From: an uncultured Parabacteroides sp.
Lineage (GTDB): Bacteria > Bacteroidota > Bacteroidia > Bacteroidales > Tannerellaceae
Reading direction: 5' to 3'
Length of the DNA: 22,184 bases
NCBI GenBank assembly: GCA_934718155.1
Contig: CAKUZF010000044.1
Location: 1-22,184 of the forward strand
The position numbers and the translations under genes were made by a program. The notes beneath the pieces were generated by a model. It saw nothing but the letters and a program-made list of their open reading frames with translations. It had not been told where the DNA came from and ran no database searches. The number at the start of each line of letters is the position of its first letter. The stretch's first letter is position 1. Below are positions 14,600 to 22,169 of the stretch, piece by piece.

Positions 14600-14748
14600 C
14601 CATGGCCGTCGGCGTGATAAGCATTGCCCGTCGTCGTGGTAAACCATGGTGATGGGCGTGAGTAACCACGGCCGTCGTTGTAGCAAACCATGGGCGTGGA
14701 AATTCAATGCGACGGGCAACGAAATTCACGCGAATGCCCACCGTTTAT
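14600..14748. repeat. Intergenic array of 22-bp repeats (copy 2)
   Basis: The roughly 300-bp gap between the ssrA terminator and mmdB contains contiguous units beginning at 14600, 14622, 14644, 14666 and 14688, exactly 22 bp apart, each starting CCAYGG or CATTG and most carrying a form of GSCCGTCGTCGTG. Two further, less regular units follow (near 14708 and 14729). The end, GACGGGCAACGAAATT followed by CGAATGCCC, corresponds closely to the end of the array at 896-1067, so the two are copies of one element. As with copy 1, it lies between convergent genes and behind a hairpin terminator. No reading frame is credible. Function unknown. Confidence 0.87.
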
Positions 14749-14784
14749 TTTACGCTGAGCCGTAGAGATGCTTGGAACAGGAGG

Positions 14785-14825
14785 CTAAAAAGAAAGGCGA
14801 GAACCTCTTGCGAGGTCTCGCCTTT
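14785..14825 (-). terminator. Terminator of the mce-mmd operon
   Basis: A long hairpin: AAAGGCGAGA (14793-14802) pairs with TCTCGCCTTT (14816-14825), and inside CCTC pairs with GAGG around a TTGC loop. On the minus strand it is followed by CTTTTTAG, a fair U-tract; on the plus strand by TATG only. It lies 30 nt past the mmdB stop. Confidence 0.8.
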
Positions 14826-14854
14826 TATGTGTAGGATTTATAAGTAATCTCTTA

Positions 14855-16042
14855 TTAACCCAAGAATCCCAACAGGATACCAGCTGCAACGGCAGAACCG
14901 ATCACACCGGCAACGTTCGGACCCATAGCGTGCATCAACAGGTAGTTGCTCGGGTCGTACTCCAAACCTACGTTCTGAGAGATACGAGCCGCATCGGGCA
15001 CTGCAGATACACCTGCGTTACCGATCAACGGGTTGATCTTGTTGCCTTCCTTCAAGAAGAGGTTGAAGAACTTAACGAACAAGACACCGGCGCAAGTCGC
15101 GATCACGAATGACAACGCACCCAGACCGAAGATCTTGATGGAGCTCAACTGTAAGAACTCTGTAGCCTGTGTAGAAGCACCTACGGTGATACCCAGCAGG
15201 ATTGTGATCACGTCGATCAGCGGACCACGAGCCGTCTCGGCCAAACGACGTGTTACGCCGCTCTCCTTACAGAGGTTACCGAAGAACAACATACCCAACA
15301 GAGGCAGACCTGAAGGAACCAAGAATGCGGTCAGCAACAAACCGATGACCGGGAAGATGATCTTCTCAGTCTGCGAAACGGCTCTCGGCGGCTTCATGCG
15401 GATTACACGCTCCTTCTCGGTTGTCAACAGACGCATGAACGGGGGCTGGATGATGGGCACCAACGCCATGTAGGAGTAGGCTGATACCGCAATCGCACCC
15501 ATCAAGTTAGGCGCCAATTTCGACGACAAGAAGATTGCTGTCGGACCGTCGGCACCACCGATGATACCGATAGCACCTGCCTGGCTGGGGTCGAAACCGA
15601 TCTGCAAAGCGATGATATACGCGCCGAAGATACCAAACTGAGCTGCCGCACCAACCAACATCAACTTCGGGTTAGAGATCAGGGCAGAGAAGTCGGTCAT
15701 GGCACCGATGCCGAGGAAGATCAACGGCGGATACCATCCCTGTTTCACACCTTGATAAAGGATGTTCAACACTGAGCCGTCTTCGTAGATACCTAATTGC
15801 AGACCAGCGTCTTTGAAGGGAATGTTACCGATCAAGATACCGAATCCGATAGGGATCAACAACATAGGCTCGAACTCATAGCGAATCGCCAGGAAGATGA
15901 ACAGCAAGCCTACGAGCAACATGATGATGTGGCCCGGAGTTGCGTTCGCAAATCCTGTGTAGGAGAGGAAGACTTGAATGTTCTCCATCAAGAACTGCGT
16001 GAAGCTCTCTCCTGCCGCTTGTAATAAAATAGATGTTAGCAT
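14855..16042 (-). CDS. mmdB: Na+-pumping methylmalonyl-CoA decarboxylase, beta subunit
   Basis: A 395-residue polytopic membrane protein of the OadB/MmdB/GcdB family. It decarboxylates the carboxybiotin formed by the alpha subunit and couples this to outward Na+ transport across the inner membrane. The Na+-site motif GIIGGADGPTAIF is present with Asp165 (the counterpart of the essential Asp in Klebsiella OadB), and GNAGVSAVPDAARISQ near the C-terminus is the second conserved functional region. Length and about ten membrane helices are normal. It begins 4 nt after mmdC ends and is the last gene of the operon. An oxaloacetate decarboxylase beta subunit would look alike; the mce and MmdA neighbours decide for methylmalonyl-CoA. 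Confidence 0.94.
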   Translation of the reverse strand: MLTSILLQAAGESFTQFLMENIQVFLSYTGFANATPGHIIMLLVGLLFIFLAIRYEFEPMLLIPIGFGILIGNIPFKDAGLQLGIYEDGSVLNILYQGVKQGWYPPLIFLGIGAMTDFSALISNPKLMLVGAAAQFGIFGAYIIALQIGFDPSQAGAIGIIGGADGPTAIFLSSKLAPNLMGAIAVSAYSYMALVPIIQPPFMRLLTTEKERVIRMKPPRAVSQTEKIIFPVIGLLLTAFLVPSGLPLLGMLFFGNLCKESGVTRRLAETARGPLIDVITILLGITVGASTQATEFLQLSSIKIFGLGALSFVIATCAGVLFVKFFNLFLKEGNKINPLIGNAGVSAVPDAARISQNVGLEYDPSNYLLMHAMGPNVAGVIGSAVAAGILLGFLG

Positions 16043-16046
16043 ACTA

Positions 16047-16484
16047 TTAACCGATTATAACGAGGTCTGCGCCTTCCAGGACAGAGTCGCCTTTGTTTAC
16101 TTTTATTTCTACAATCTTACCGTCGCGATCAGAAGGGATGGGGTTCTCCATCTTCATTGCCTCGAGCACCATAAGTCTCTGGCCTCTCTTCACTGTGTCG
16201 CCCACCTTGCAATCTACGCTCAGGATAACACCTGGCAGCGGTGAGTGGATAGCGCCTGCCGCGCCGCTGCTGCTTGCAGCCGGACGTGATACGACTGACT
16301 CGCCAGCCGGAGTTGTCGGAGCCTGTGCCGGGCGCTTCAAAGCAACCATCTGCTTCTTAGCGGGCTTCTCCATTTTCACGCTGTAGGGAGTGCCGTTCAC
16401 CTCAACCTCGGCGATATCATCCTCTACGGAGTTGATATGTACTTTATAAACGTTACCGTTGATGGTATATTTAAAACTTTTCAT
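16047..16484 (-). CDS. mmdC: Biotin carboxyl carrier subunit of methylmalonyl-CoA decarboxylase
   Basis: A 145-residue biotin carrier protein. The biotinylation motif EAMKMEN is intact with Lys111 as the biotinyl residue, 35 positions from the C-terminus as usual. The C-terminal biotinyl domain (about 77-145) begins at IHSPLPGVILSVDCKVGD; a linker rich in Ala, Pro and Ser (about 50-76) precedes it, and the N-terminal part (MKSFKYTINGNVYKVHINSV) is the small domain typical of decarboxylase gamma/carrier subunits in this phylum. It shuttles CO2 from the MmdA carboxyltransferase to MmdB at the membrane. It lies 30 nt after the gamma-subunit gene and 4 nt before mmdB. Confidence 0.94.
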   Translation of the reverse strand: MKSFKYTINGNVYKVHINSVEDDIAEVEVNGTPYSVKMEKPAKKQMVALKRPAQAPTTPAGESVVSRPAASSSGAAGAIHSPLPGVILSVDCKVGDTVKRGQRLMVLEAMKMENPIPSDRDGKIVEIKVNKGDSVLEGADLVIIG

Positions 16485-16514
16485 GCTTTTCAGTTATTTG
16501 TTTTTGATGTGTGA

Positions 16515-17414
16515 TTACTTCTTGATAATAGGATTTTGACGCAATGACAATACCTTAGAGTTCCAAGGAGAGTAGTTGCGCTGCGCTTTCTTGATGGTCA
16601 AGATTGAGCTCTCGAGATCGTGATGATCGTCGTTCAGCTCATAGAGAGCCATTGCGATAGCGGCGAATACCTCGCCCGACTCAGAGCCGGCGTTCTCGTT
16701 AGCCTTCTGACCGTCGGCTGCGGCTGCCTTCTGAGCGTTGCGCTTGCTTGCGTTGATCGCAGCGTTGCCTACCTGCTTGAATACCAAGTATAATACCATC
16801 AAGCCCAAGAATACTACCGCCATAGCGGTGATCGTCATACCGATACCGAAAGAGTCGTTCTTTTGGAAGTTCTCGATCTTATCGTTTGAATCGAGCGTCT
16901 TGTTGTTTGTGCTCGGTGTCACCTTGTCGAGTACTTTCCATGTTCCAGTACCGTCCACATCCAAACCACAACTTACATCAGCTTTCTGACCTGCGGGGAT
17001 AACACGCTCGTCGATCAGCGTCTTACCATCACCGTCGTAGAGGGCGATGTAGTTCTCGCCATCGGGGTTCAAGGCGAAATTCACGTGGAACGTGCCTCTT
17101 GTCGGCTGTCCATCTGCCCAGAACACCACATGCTGACGGGGAGGAATCTTCGTTGCTACGTCACCCTTCGGGATCATGTACTTTGTGGGGTTGCCCTTCT
17201 CGTTCGTGAGGTAGCAGCCGCGCAAATCCACGGTTCCAGGTGAGTCGTTGAACAACTCAATCCAAGGCTGGTGTTTGCCAAAGTCATCCACGTAGTTATC
17301 TTCGTTGATGACCAATACTTCGTTGATTTTAACGGAGGTTACAGACTGAGCCTTGGCGCCGAAGCTAAACAGCACCATGAGCAGCAGCAGTATTCCGAAT
17401 TTTTTATTTGTCAT
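16515..17414 (-). CDS. Lamin-tail domain fused to OadG-type decarboxylase gamma subunit
   Basis: A 299-residue composite protein. Residues 1-22 are a signal peptide (FSFGAKA before Gln23). Residues about 26-140 look like a lamin-tail domain, an Ig-like fold: VKINEVLVINEDN, HQPWIELFNDSPGTVDLRGCYLTN and IPPRQHVVFWADGQPTRGTFHVNFALN show the usual order of strands. A linker to about 188 is followed by one membrane helix (FGIGMTITAMAVVFLGLMVLYLVFK, 189-213) of the OadG/MmdD type. The cytoplasmic tail ends with FAAIAMALYEL, SSILTIKKAQRNYSPWNSKV, resembling Bacteroidota OadG C-termini. Position between mmdA and mmdC makes it the gamma/delta subunit that assembles the complex. The exported domain would face the periplasm; its role is unknown. 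The fusion is continuous in one frame. Confidence 0.85.
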   Translation of the reverse strand: MTNKKFGILLLLMVLFSFGAKAQSVTSVKINEVLVINEDNYVDDFGKHQPWIELFNDSPGTVDLRGCYLTNEKGNPTKYMIPKGDVATKIPPRQHVVFWADGQPTRGTFHVNFALNPDGENYIALYDGDGKTLIDERVIPAGQKADVSCGLDVDGTGTWKVLDKVTPSTNNKTLDSNDKIENFQKNDSFGIGMTITAMAVVFLGLMVLYLVFKQVGNAAINASKRNAQKAAAADGQKANENAGSESGEVFAAIAMALYELNDDHHDLESSILTIKKAQRNYSPWNSKVLSLRQNPIIKK

Positions 17415-17435
17415 ATTCTTTCCTTTTTTGTGAGA

Positions 17436-18989
17436 TTACAAAGGCAGGTTGTCATGTTTCTTCGCAGGGTTGCTCAGCTTCTTAGTTGCCAACTGCTGCA
17501 AAGCGCGGATGATGCGGAAACGCGTGTTACGCGGCTCGATTACATCGTCGATGTAGCCATACTGAGCGGCGTTGTACGGGTTTGCGAATGCCTTTGAGTA
17601 CTCTGCCTCCTTCTCTGCCTTGCAAGCCTTCGGATCCTCTGCGGCCTTAACGTCCTTAGCGAAGATGATCTCAACGGCACCGCTGGCACCCATTACGGCG
17701 ATCTCAGCTGTCGGCCATGCGTAGTTCATATCGCCACGCAAGTGCTTAGAGCTCATCACGCAGTATGCGCCACCGTAAGACTTACGCAATGTAACGGTGA
17801 TCTTGGGCACTGTTGCCTCGCCGTAAGCGTAGAGCAATTTCGCACCGTGAAGGATCACACCGTTGTACTCCTGGCCTGTGCCCGGCAAGAAGCCCGGTAC
17901 GTCTACCAATGTTACCAAAGGAATGTTGAAGGCGTCGCAGAAACGGATGAAGCGGCCTGCCTTACGAGATGCGTTGCTGTCCAAGCAGCCTGCCATTACC
18001 TTCGGCTGGTTGGCAACGATACCAACTGACTGGCCGTTGAAACGTGCGAAACCTACGATGATGTTCTTCGCATAGTCGGCGTGTACCTCCAAGAACTCGT
18101 TGTTATCAACGATCGTGCCGATAACCTCGTACATGTCGTAGCCCTGGTTCGGGTTCTCCGGGATGATCTCGTTCAAATAGTCGTCCAAACGATCGATCGG
18201 ATCGTTGCACTCCATGACCGGAGCCTCCTCCATGTTGTTCTGCGGGATGTAGCTAATCAACTGGCGGATCAACTTCAAGCCGTCCTCCTCAGTGTCAACT
18301 GCGAAGTGTGCAACACCAGACTTCGTACTGTGTATGCTTGCGCCACCCAGCTGCTCTGTTGTTACGTCCTCGCCTACGATCTGCTTAACGACTTTCGGAC
18401 CAGTCAAGAACATGTAGCTGGTGCCACGAGTCATGATCGTGAAGTCGGTCAAAGCCGGTGAGTAAACAGCACCACCTGCGCAGGGGCCAAAGATTCCAGA
18501 AATCTGGGGAACTACGCCTGATGCCAAGATGTTGCGCTGGAAGATCTCAGCGTAGCCAGCCAAGGCGTTAACACCCTCCTGGATACGTGCGCCACCCGAA
18601 TCGTTCAAGCCGATTACCGGAGCACCCATCTTCATGGCCTGATCCATCACCTTGCAGATCTTCATTGCCAAAGCCTCTGACAAAGCGCCACCGAATACGG
18701 TGAAATCCTGTGCGTAGATATATACTAAACGTCCATCGATCGTACCGCAACCTGTTACGATACCGTCGCCCAAGAACTTGGTCTTCTCGATACCGAAGTT
18801 TGAACAGCGGTGCTTAACGAACATGTCGAACTCCTCGAAGCTGCCCTCGTCGAGCAACATTGCGATACGCTCGCGAGCGGTGTATTTGCCACTGTCGTGT
18901 TGCTTAGCGATTCTTTTCTCTCCTCCACCTAAACGAGCTTGTTCACGCAGCGCGATGAGCTCTTTTACTTTTTCAAGTTGGTTACTCAT
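17436..18989 (-). CDS. mmdA: Methylmalonyl-CoA decarboxylase alpha subunit (carboxyltransferase)
   Basis: A 517-residue acyl-CoA carboxyltransferase of the MmdA/PccB family, transferring the carboxyl group of (S)-methylmalonyl-CoA to biotin and releasing propionyl-CoA. Both oxyanion-hole regions are intact: LNDSGGARIQEGVNALAGY (128-146) and GPCAGGAVYSPALTDF (168-183) in the first crotonase-like half, and VPGFLPGTGQEYNGVILHGA and KSYGGAYCVMSSKHL in the second. The length is that of the family. Such proteins are often annotated as propionyl-CoA carboxylase beta; no biotin carboxylase gene is present and a beta Na+ pump subunit is, so decarboxylation is the better call. It follows mce by 51 nt and precedes the gamma subunit by 21 nt. 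Confidence 0.93.
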   Translation of the reverse strand: MSNQLEKVKELIALREQARLGGGEKRIAKQHDSGKYTARERIAMLLDEGSFEEFDMFVKHRCSNFGIEKTKFLGDGIVTGCGTIDGRLVYIYAQDFTVFGGALSEALAMKICKVMDQAMKMGAPVIGLNDSGGARIQEGVNALAGYAEIFQRNILASGVVPQISGIFGPCAGGAVYSPALTDFTIMTRGTSYMFLTGPKVVKQIVGEDVTTEQLGGASIHSTKSGVAHFAVDTEEDGLKLIRQLISYIPQNNMEEAPVMECNDPIDRLDDYLNEIIPENPNQGYDMYEVIGTIVDNNEFLEVHADYAKNIIVGFARFNGQSVGIVANQPKVMAGCLDSNASRKAGRFIRFCDAFNIPLVTLVDVPGFLPGTGQEYNGVILHGAKLLYAYGEATVPKITVTLRKSYGGAYCVMSSKHLRGDMNYAWPTAEIAVMGASGAVEIIFAKDVKAAEDPKACKAEKEAEYSKAFANPYNAAQYGYIDDVIEPRNTRFRIIRALQQLATKKLSNPAKKHDNLPL

Positions 18990-19040
18990 TTTTATATGAT
19001 TTGTTGTTAGAAATGTCTGCTTATTAAATAATTGAAAAGA

Positions 19041-19451
19041 TTACTTTTTGCCCGGCATGCAAAGCTCAGTCAGTACGCTGCAAGTTGATTTCGGGTGCAA
19101 GAATGCGATGCTCAAGCCCTCAGCACCACCGCGCGGAGCCTTGTCGATCAAGCGAACGCCCTTAGCCTCTGCGTCGTCCAAAGCTGCCTGTACATCGGGC
19201 ACAGCGAATGCGATGTGATGGATGCCCTCGCCCTTCTTCTCGATAAACTTGGCGATTGTGCTGTCCTCGCTTGTCGGCTCAAGCAACTCGATCTTAGTCT
19301 GGCCAATCTTGAAGAATGCGGTCTTAACCTTCTGGTCTGCAACCTCCTCGATGTTATAACACTTCAGGCCCAAAACGCCTTCGTAATACGGCAAACATGC
19401 CTCGATGCTCTTTACTGCAATTCCTAAATGCTCAATGTGTGTAAGTTCCAT
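19041..19451 (-). CDS. mce: Methylmalonyl-CoA epimerase
   Basis: A 136-residue VOC-superfamily (glyoxalase fold) epimerase that converts (R)-methylmalonyl-CoA, the product of methylmalonyl-CoA mutase, to the (S) form used by the decarboxylase. Metal-ligand type residues are present: His8 in IEHLGIAV, Glu55 in KIELLEP, the His78-His79 pair in GIHHIAFAV and Glu129 in LTELC. The ATG at 19451 (MELTHIEHLG) is preferred over one 51 nt upstream because family members start there and the promoter lies at 19500-19507. First gene of the operon, it feeds the enzyme encoded just downstream; the mutase itself is not in the window. Confidence 0.95.
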   Translation of the reverse strand: MELTHIEHLGIAVKSIEACLPYYEGVLGLKCYNIEEVADQKVKTAFFKIGQTKIELLEPTSEDSTIAKFIEKKGEGIHHIAFAVPDVQAALDDAEAKGVRLIDKAPRGGAEGLSIAFLHPKSTCSVLTELCMPGKK

Positions 19452-19499
19452 GTGATATGATTTTAAATGATTTGTAAATGTTGATTTTATAATACGATG

Positions 19500-19538
19500 C
19501 AAAAGTACATACTTTTTATGAAAGAGGAAATATTTCCT
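19500..19538 (-). promoter_or_regulatory. mce-mmd operon promoter with overlapping palindrome
   Basis: On the minus strand 19507-19500 reads TACTTTTG, a full TAnnTTTG -7 element, with TTTC 19 bp upstream as a partial -33. A perfect 14-bp palindrome, AGGAAATATTTCCT (19525-19538), covers that -33 region, the classical place for an operator, though no regulator is known to me. The leader before the mce ATG would be about 42 nt. The site occupies most of the 108-bp gap after the TonB-dependent receptor gene; no clear terminator for that gene is visible. Confidence 0.6.
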
Positions 19539-19559
19539 GCTTTTTTCCGCTCTGCGACC

Positions 19560-22007
19560 TCAAAAATCAACAATCAACCGTGCGTTGAATTGCCTGCCGG
19601 TAAGGTAGTTTGGAACGGCATATTGTACGTTGTACGCATCGGTGATCCAATAGTAGGAGCTGACGTTTTTGATGCCGAACAGGTTGAACACGTCGGCTCC
19701 GATCCAGATGTTCTTAAGATGACGGAAGAGGCCTTTGTCCATGATGGCGTCGTTGCCTCCGGCCAGCTGGTAGCTGAGTCCGATGTCCACGCGCTTGTAG
19801 GCGGGTGTGCGGAAATAGCCAGCCTCATAGCCTTGTCCGGGGATGGTTTGCGGCAGTCCGCCCGCTACTACTCCTTTCAGGTTGAGCTTCACTCGCTTGT
19901 ATCCAGGGAAATAGTCTTGGAAGAAGAGCGATACGTTATAGTTCGGGCTGTTGGGGAGGGGGGCTTTGGTGGCTTCACCAATGGTCTGCTCCGACTTCAT
20001 TAGCGAGAAGCTGATCCATGAGTCGGTGCCGGGCACGAACTCGCCGAAGAACTTCACGTCCATTCCCATGGCGTAGCCTTTGGCGCAGTTGTCGCCATAG
20101 TAGCGGATTTTTACGTTGTCGACGGTGTAGGGGTTGATCTGGTCCAGCTTCTTGTAATAAAGCTCGGCTGAGAGCTTGAAGTTGCGATCCGCAGCTTTGA
20201 AGGTGTAGTCGGTCCCGAGGATGAAGTGAAGGGCTCGCTGCGACTTGATGTCTTTGTTCAAGACGGTGACGTGGTTGCCCTTCTCGTCGAGCTGCTGCTG
20301 GCGCAGCTCCTTGTAGAATGGCGACTGGTAGTAGAGGCCCGAGGCCAGGCGGAACGTCAGGTTCTGATCGAAGTTGGGGATGAAGCCTAACGAGGCGCGT
20401 GGGCTCACGATCAGCTCCTTGTTGAAGCTCCAATAGCTCGCCCTGACTCCACCGATCAGGGTGAAAAGCCCCTGCTTCGTGCGGAACTTAAATGCGTCTT
20501 GCACGTAGCCGTTCAAGCGGGTGCTTTCGATGGCGTTGTCGGAAAAGAGGTTGGAGTAGACGCTCACTTGCTGCTCCACTTGAGGCAGGGAGTAGCCCGA
20601 GGAGTCGCGTTTTTCCCACTCGCTGATTTGGTCGTTGATCTTTTCCAGCTGCACCGTAGCGCCCCAGCTGATGGTGTTGTTGAGGATGGCGGCTTTCCCG
20701 TAGTGCCCGACATTCACGATGCTGGAGTTCAGTCTGTTTCTGGCATGCTCATGATAGCGTCCTACCGACATGGCAGCCGATGCGTCGTCGTCGGGATTGG
20801 TGGCGCCGTTGGCGCTGAGCCAATACTCTCCTGCGATGTCGTAGCCCTCTTCCTCTTTGCTGCGGAAGGCGGAGGCTTGAAGCCCCAGCTCGGCGTTCTC
20901 GCTCGGGTTGTGCTTCAGGGTGAAGGCTCCGTAGTAGGTCTCGAAGCGATCGCGCTCGCGTCCGTCGAAATAGACCTTGAAGTGCTTCGGGTCTTTGCTT
21001 GTTCCAAAGGTGGTCTCTCGGCTGTGGGGCGTAAACTTGAAGCGGTTGTTGGCCAGGTTGCCCAGGAAGTTCACCTCCCATTTCGGGGCGAATTGATAGG
21101 TCATGTAGGTTTGTGCGTCGATGAACTTGGGGTCGTATTCCGCGTCGGTCTCCATCGAGCCTAAGAGCGAACGGGTGCTCTTGAAGCGGATGCCAGTGAC
21201 CTGCGTGAACTTGCCGCTGGCGCTGCCTATATAGGCGTTAGCTCCCAGCAGGCTGGCCGAGACGGAGCCCTCCAGTGCCTTGGGCTTCTTGTAGGTGATG
21301 TCGAGCACGGAGCTCATCTTGTCGCCATACCGGGCCTCGAAGCCTCCCGCCGAGAAGTTGACGGCATCGGTAAGATCGGGGTTGACAAAGCTCAAGCCTT
21401 CTTGCTGGCCGGAGCGGATCAAGAGCGGCCGGAATACCTCCAGTCCGTTTACATAGACCATGTTTTCGTCGTAGCTTCCGCCTCTAACGGAGTATTGCGA
21501 GCTGAGCTCATTGCTGGAAGAGACGCCGGCAAAGGTGACGACCAGGCTCTCAATGCTGCCTCCGGCGGGGTCGGGGAGGAGCCTGATGCGGTCTGCGTCG
21601 ATGCTCTCCATCGTGCTGGTCTGCTTGCGAATGGCGGTGACCGACACTTCTCCCAGCTCCAAGGAGGCGTAGTTCATCTGCACGTTGAGTCGTATGTCGG
21701 CATACGCCGCGGGGATGATGCGTTCGGCCTTGTTGAACCCCAGGCAGGAGTAGATGATGGCCAGCGAATCACCTGGCGCCACGGAGAAGCTGTAATATCC
21801 CTTCTCGTTCGTCATCGATCCGATCAGGGTGTTTTTCACCCTGACGTTCACCAGCTCCAAAGGGCTGCCGTCGGCGTCTCGCACATAGCCCGAAATCTTG
21901 ATGTGGCCTTCGGCAAAGGCCATTGTTGTTATGCTTATAAATAATAGGAGCCATGAGCAAGTGCGTCCTATCTTAGTTGTTGAAATGCGCATCGTTTTAT
22001 TTTTCAT
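19560..22007 (-). CDS. TonB-dependent receptor with carboxypeptidase-like regulatory domain
   Basis: An 815-residue outer-membrane receptor. A signal peptide (about 1-32, ending ITTMAFA) is followed by a CarboxypepD_reg-like domain (ISGYVRDADGSPLELVNVRV, TNEKGYYSFSVAPGDS; about 37-112), a plug domain (about 130-240, with SIESLVVTFAGVSSS, QYSVRGGSYDENMVYVNG and FSAGGFEARYGDKMSSVLDI), and a 22-strand-type barrel ending RQFNARLIVDF, whose last Phe is the normal outer-membrane insertion signal. It is shorter than SusC-type glycan receptors (about 1000 residues) and has no SusD neighbour, so a siderophore, metal or other small substrate is as likely as a glycan; the ligand cannot be read. A second ATG at 21992 (MRISTTK) is an alternative start. 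Confidence 0.92.
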   Translation of the reverse strand: MKNKTMRISTTKIGRTCSWLLLFISITTMAFAEGHIKISGYVRDADGSPLELVNVRVKNTLIGSMTNEKGYYSFSVAPGDSLAIIYSCLGFNKAERIIPAAYADIRLNVQMNYASLELGEVSVTAIRKQTSTMESIDADRIRLLPDPAGGSIESLVVTFAGVSSSNELSSQYSVRGGSYDENMVYVNGLEVFRPLLIRSGQQEGLSFVNPDLTDAVNFSAGGFEARYGDKMSSVLDITYKKPKALEGSVSASLLGANAYIGSASGKFTQVTGIRFKSTRSLLGSMETDAEYDPKFIDAQTYMTYQFAPKWEVNFLGNLANNRFKFTPHSRETTFGTSKDPKHFKVYFDGRERDRFETYYGAFTLKHNPSENAELGLQASAFRSKEEEGYDIAGEYWLSANGATNPDDDASAAMSVGRYHEHARNRLNSSIVNVGHYGKAAILNNTISWGATVQLEKINDQISEWEKRDSSGYSLPQVEQQVSVYSNLFSDNAIESTRLNGYVQDAFKFRTKQGLFTLIGGVRASYWSFNKELIVSPRASLGFIPNFDQNLTFRLASGLYYQSPFYKELRQQQLDEKGNHVTVLNKDIKSQRALHFILGTDYTFKAADRNFKLSAELYYKKLDQINPYTVDNVKIRYYGDNCAKGYAMGMDVKFFGEFVPGTDSWISFSLMKSEQTIGEATKAPLPNSPNYNVSLFFQDYFPGYKRVKLNLKGVVAGGLPQTIPGQGYEAGYFRTPAYKRVDIGLSYQLAGGNDAIMDKGLFRHLKNIWIGADVFNLFGIKNVSSYYWITDAYNVQYAVPNYLTGRQFNARLIVDF

Positions 22008-22085
22008 ATATTAATGTATAACGAGAGAACGACCGAAAACGTATATCAACGTAGAAGTTTTGTTGACACTCCCAAGCTGCAACGC

Positions 22086-22169
22086 TTTAGCTCTAATCGA
22101 GCTCTATCGTTTCTCTAATCTTTCTCTAACGTTTCTCTAACCCTGGATTAGAGAAACATTAGAGCAACC
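22086..22169. repeat. 11-bp-period repeat array with inverted continuation
   Basis: Five contiguous 11-bp units (22086-22096, 22097-22107, 22108-22118, 22119-22129, 22130-22140), with consensus CGTTTCTCTAA, are followed after CCCTGGA by two units in opposite sense (22148-22158 and 22159-22169, TTAGAGAAACA and TTAGAGCAACC). CTCTAACGTTTCTCTAA (22124-22140) and TTAGAGAAACATTAGAG (22148-22164) form a 17-bp stem with one mismatch and a 7-nt loop. The last bases show a short direct repeat, CCTCGGAGCAGCCTCGG. It lies upstream of the TonB-dependent receptor; the flanking upstream gene is outside the window. Function unknown. Confidence 0.8.

Noticed and set aside
14228..14741. Open frames over the tmRNA and the following repeats, in both directions
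   Set aside because: The region is a structured tmRNA with matching acceptor stem and T-arm, then a terminator and repeats.
17436..18989. Propionyl-CoA carboxylase beta subunit as the name for mmdA
   Set aside because: Operon context with a Na+ pump beta subunit, gamma subunit and separate biotin carrier, and no biotin carboxylase, favours decarboxylase; the alternative is noted in the entry.
19452..19502. Longer mce starting at 19502
   Set aside because: The upstream ATG lies within or before the promoter -7 element at 19500-19507, and MELTHIEHLG is the usual family start.
19525..19550. Terminator of the TonB-dependent receptor gene
   Set aside because: The palindrome AGGAAATATTTCCT leaves no loop and no U-tract follows on the minus strand, so it is not a plausible Rho-independent terminator.
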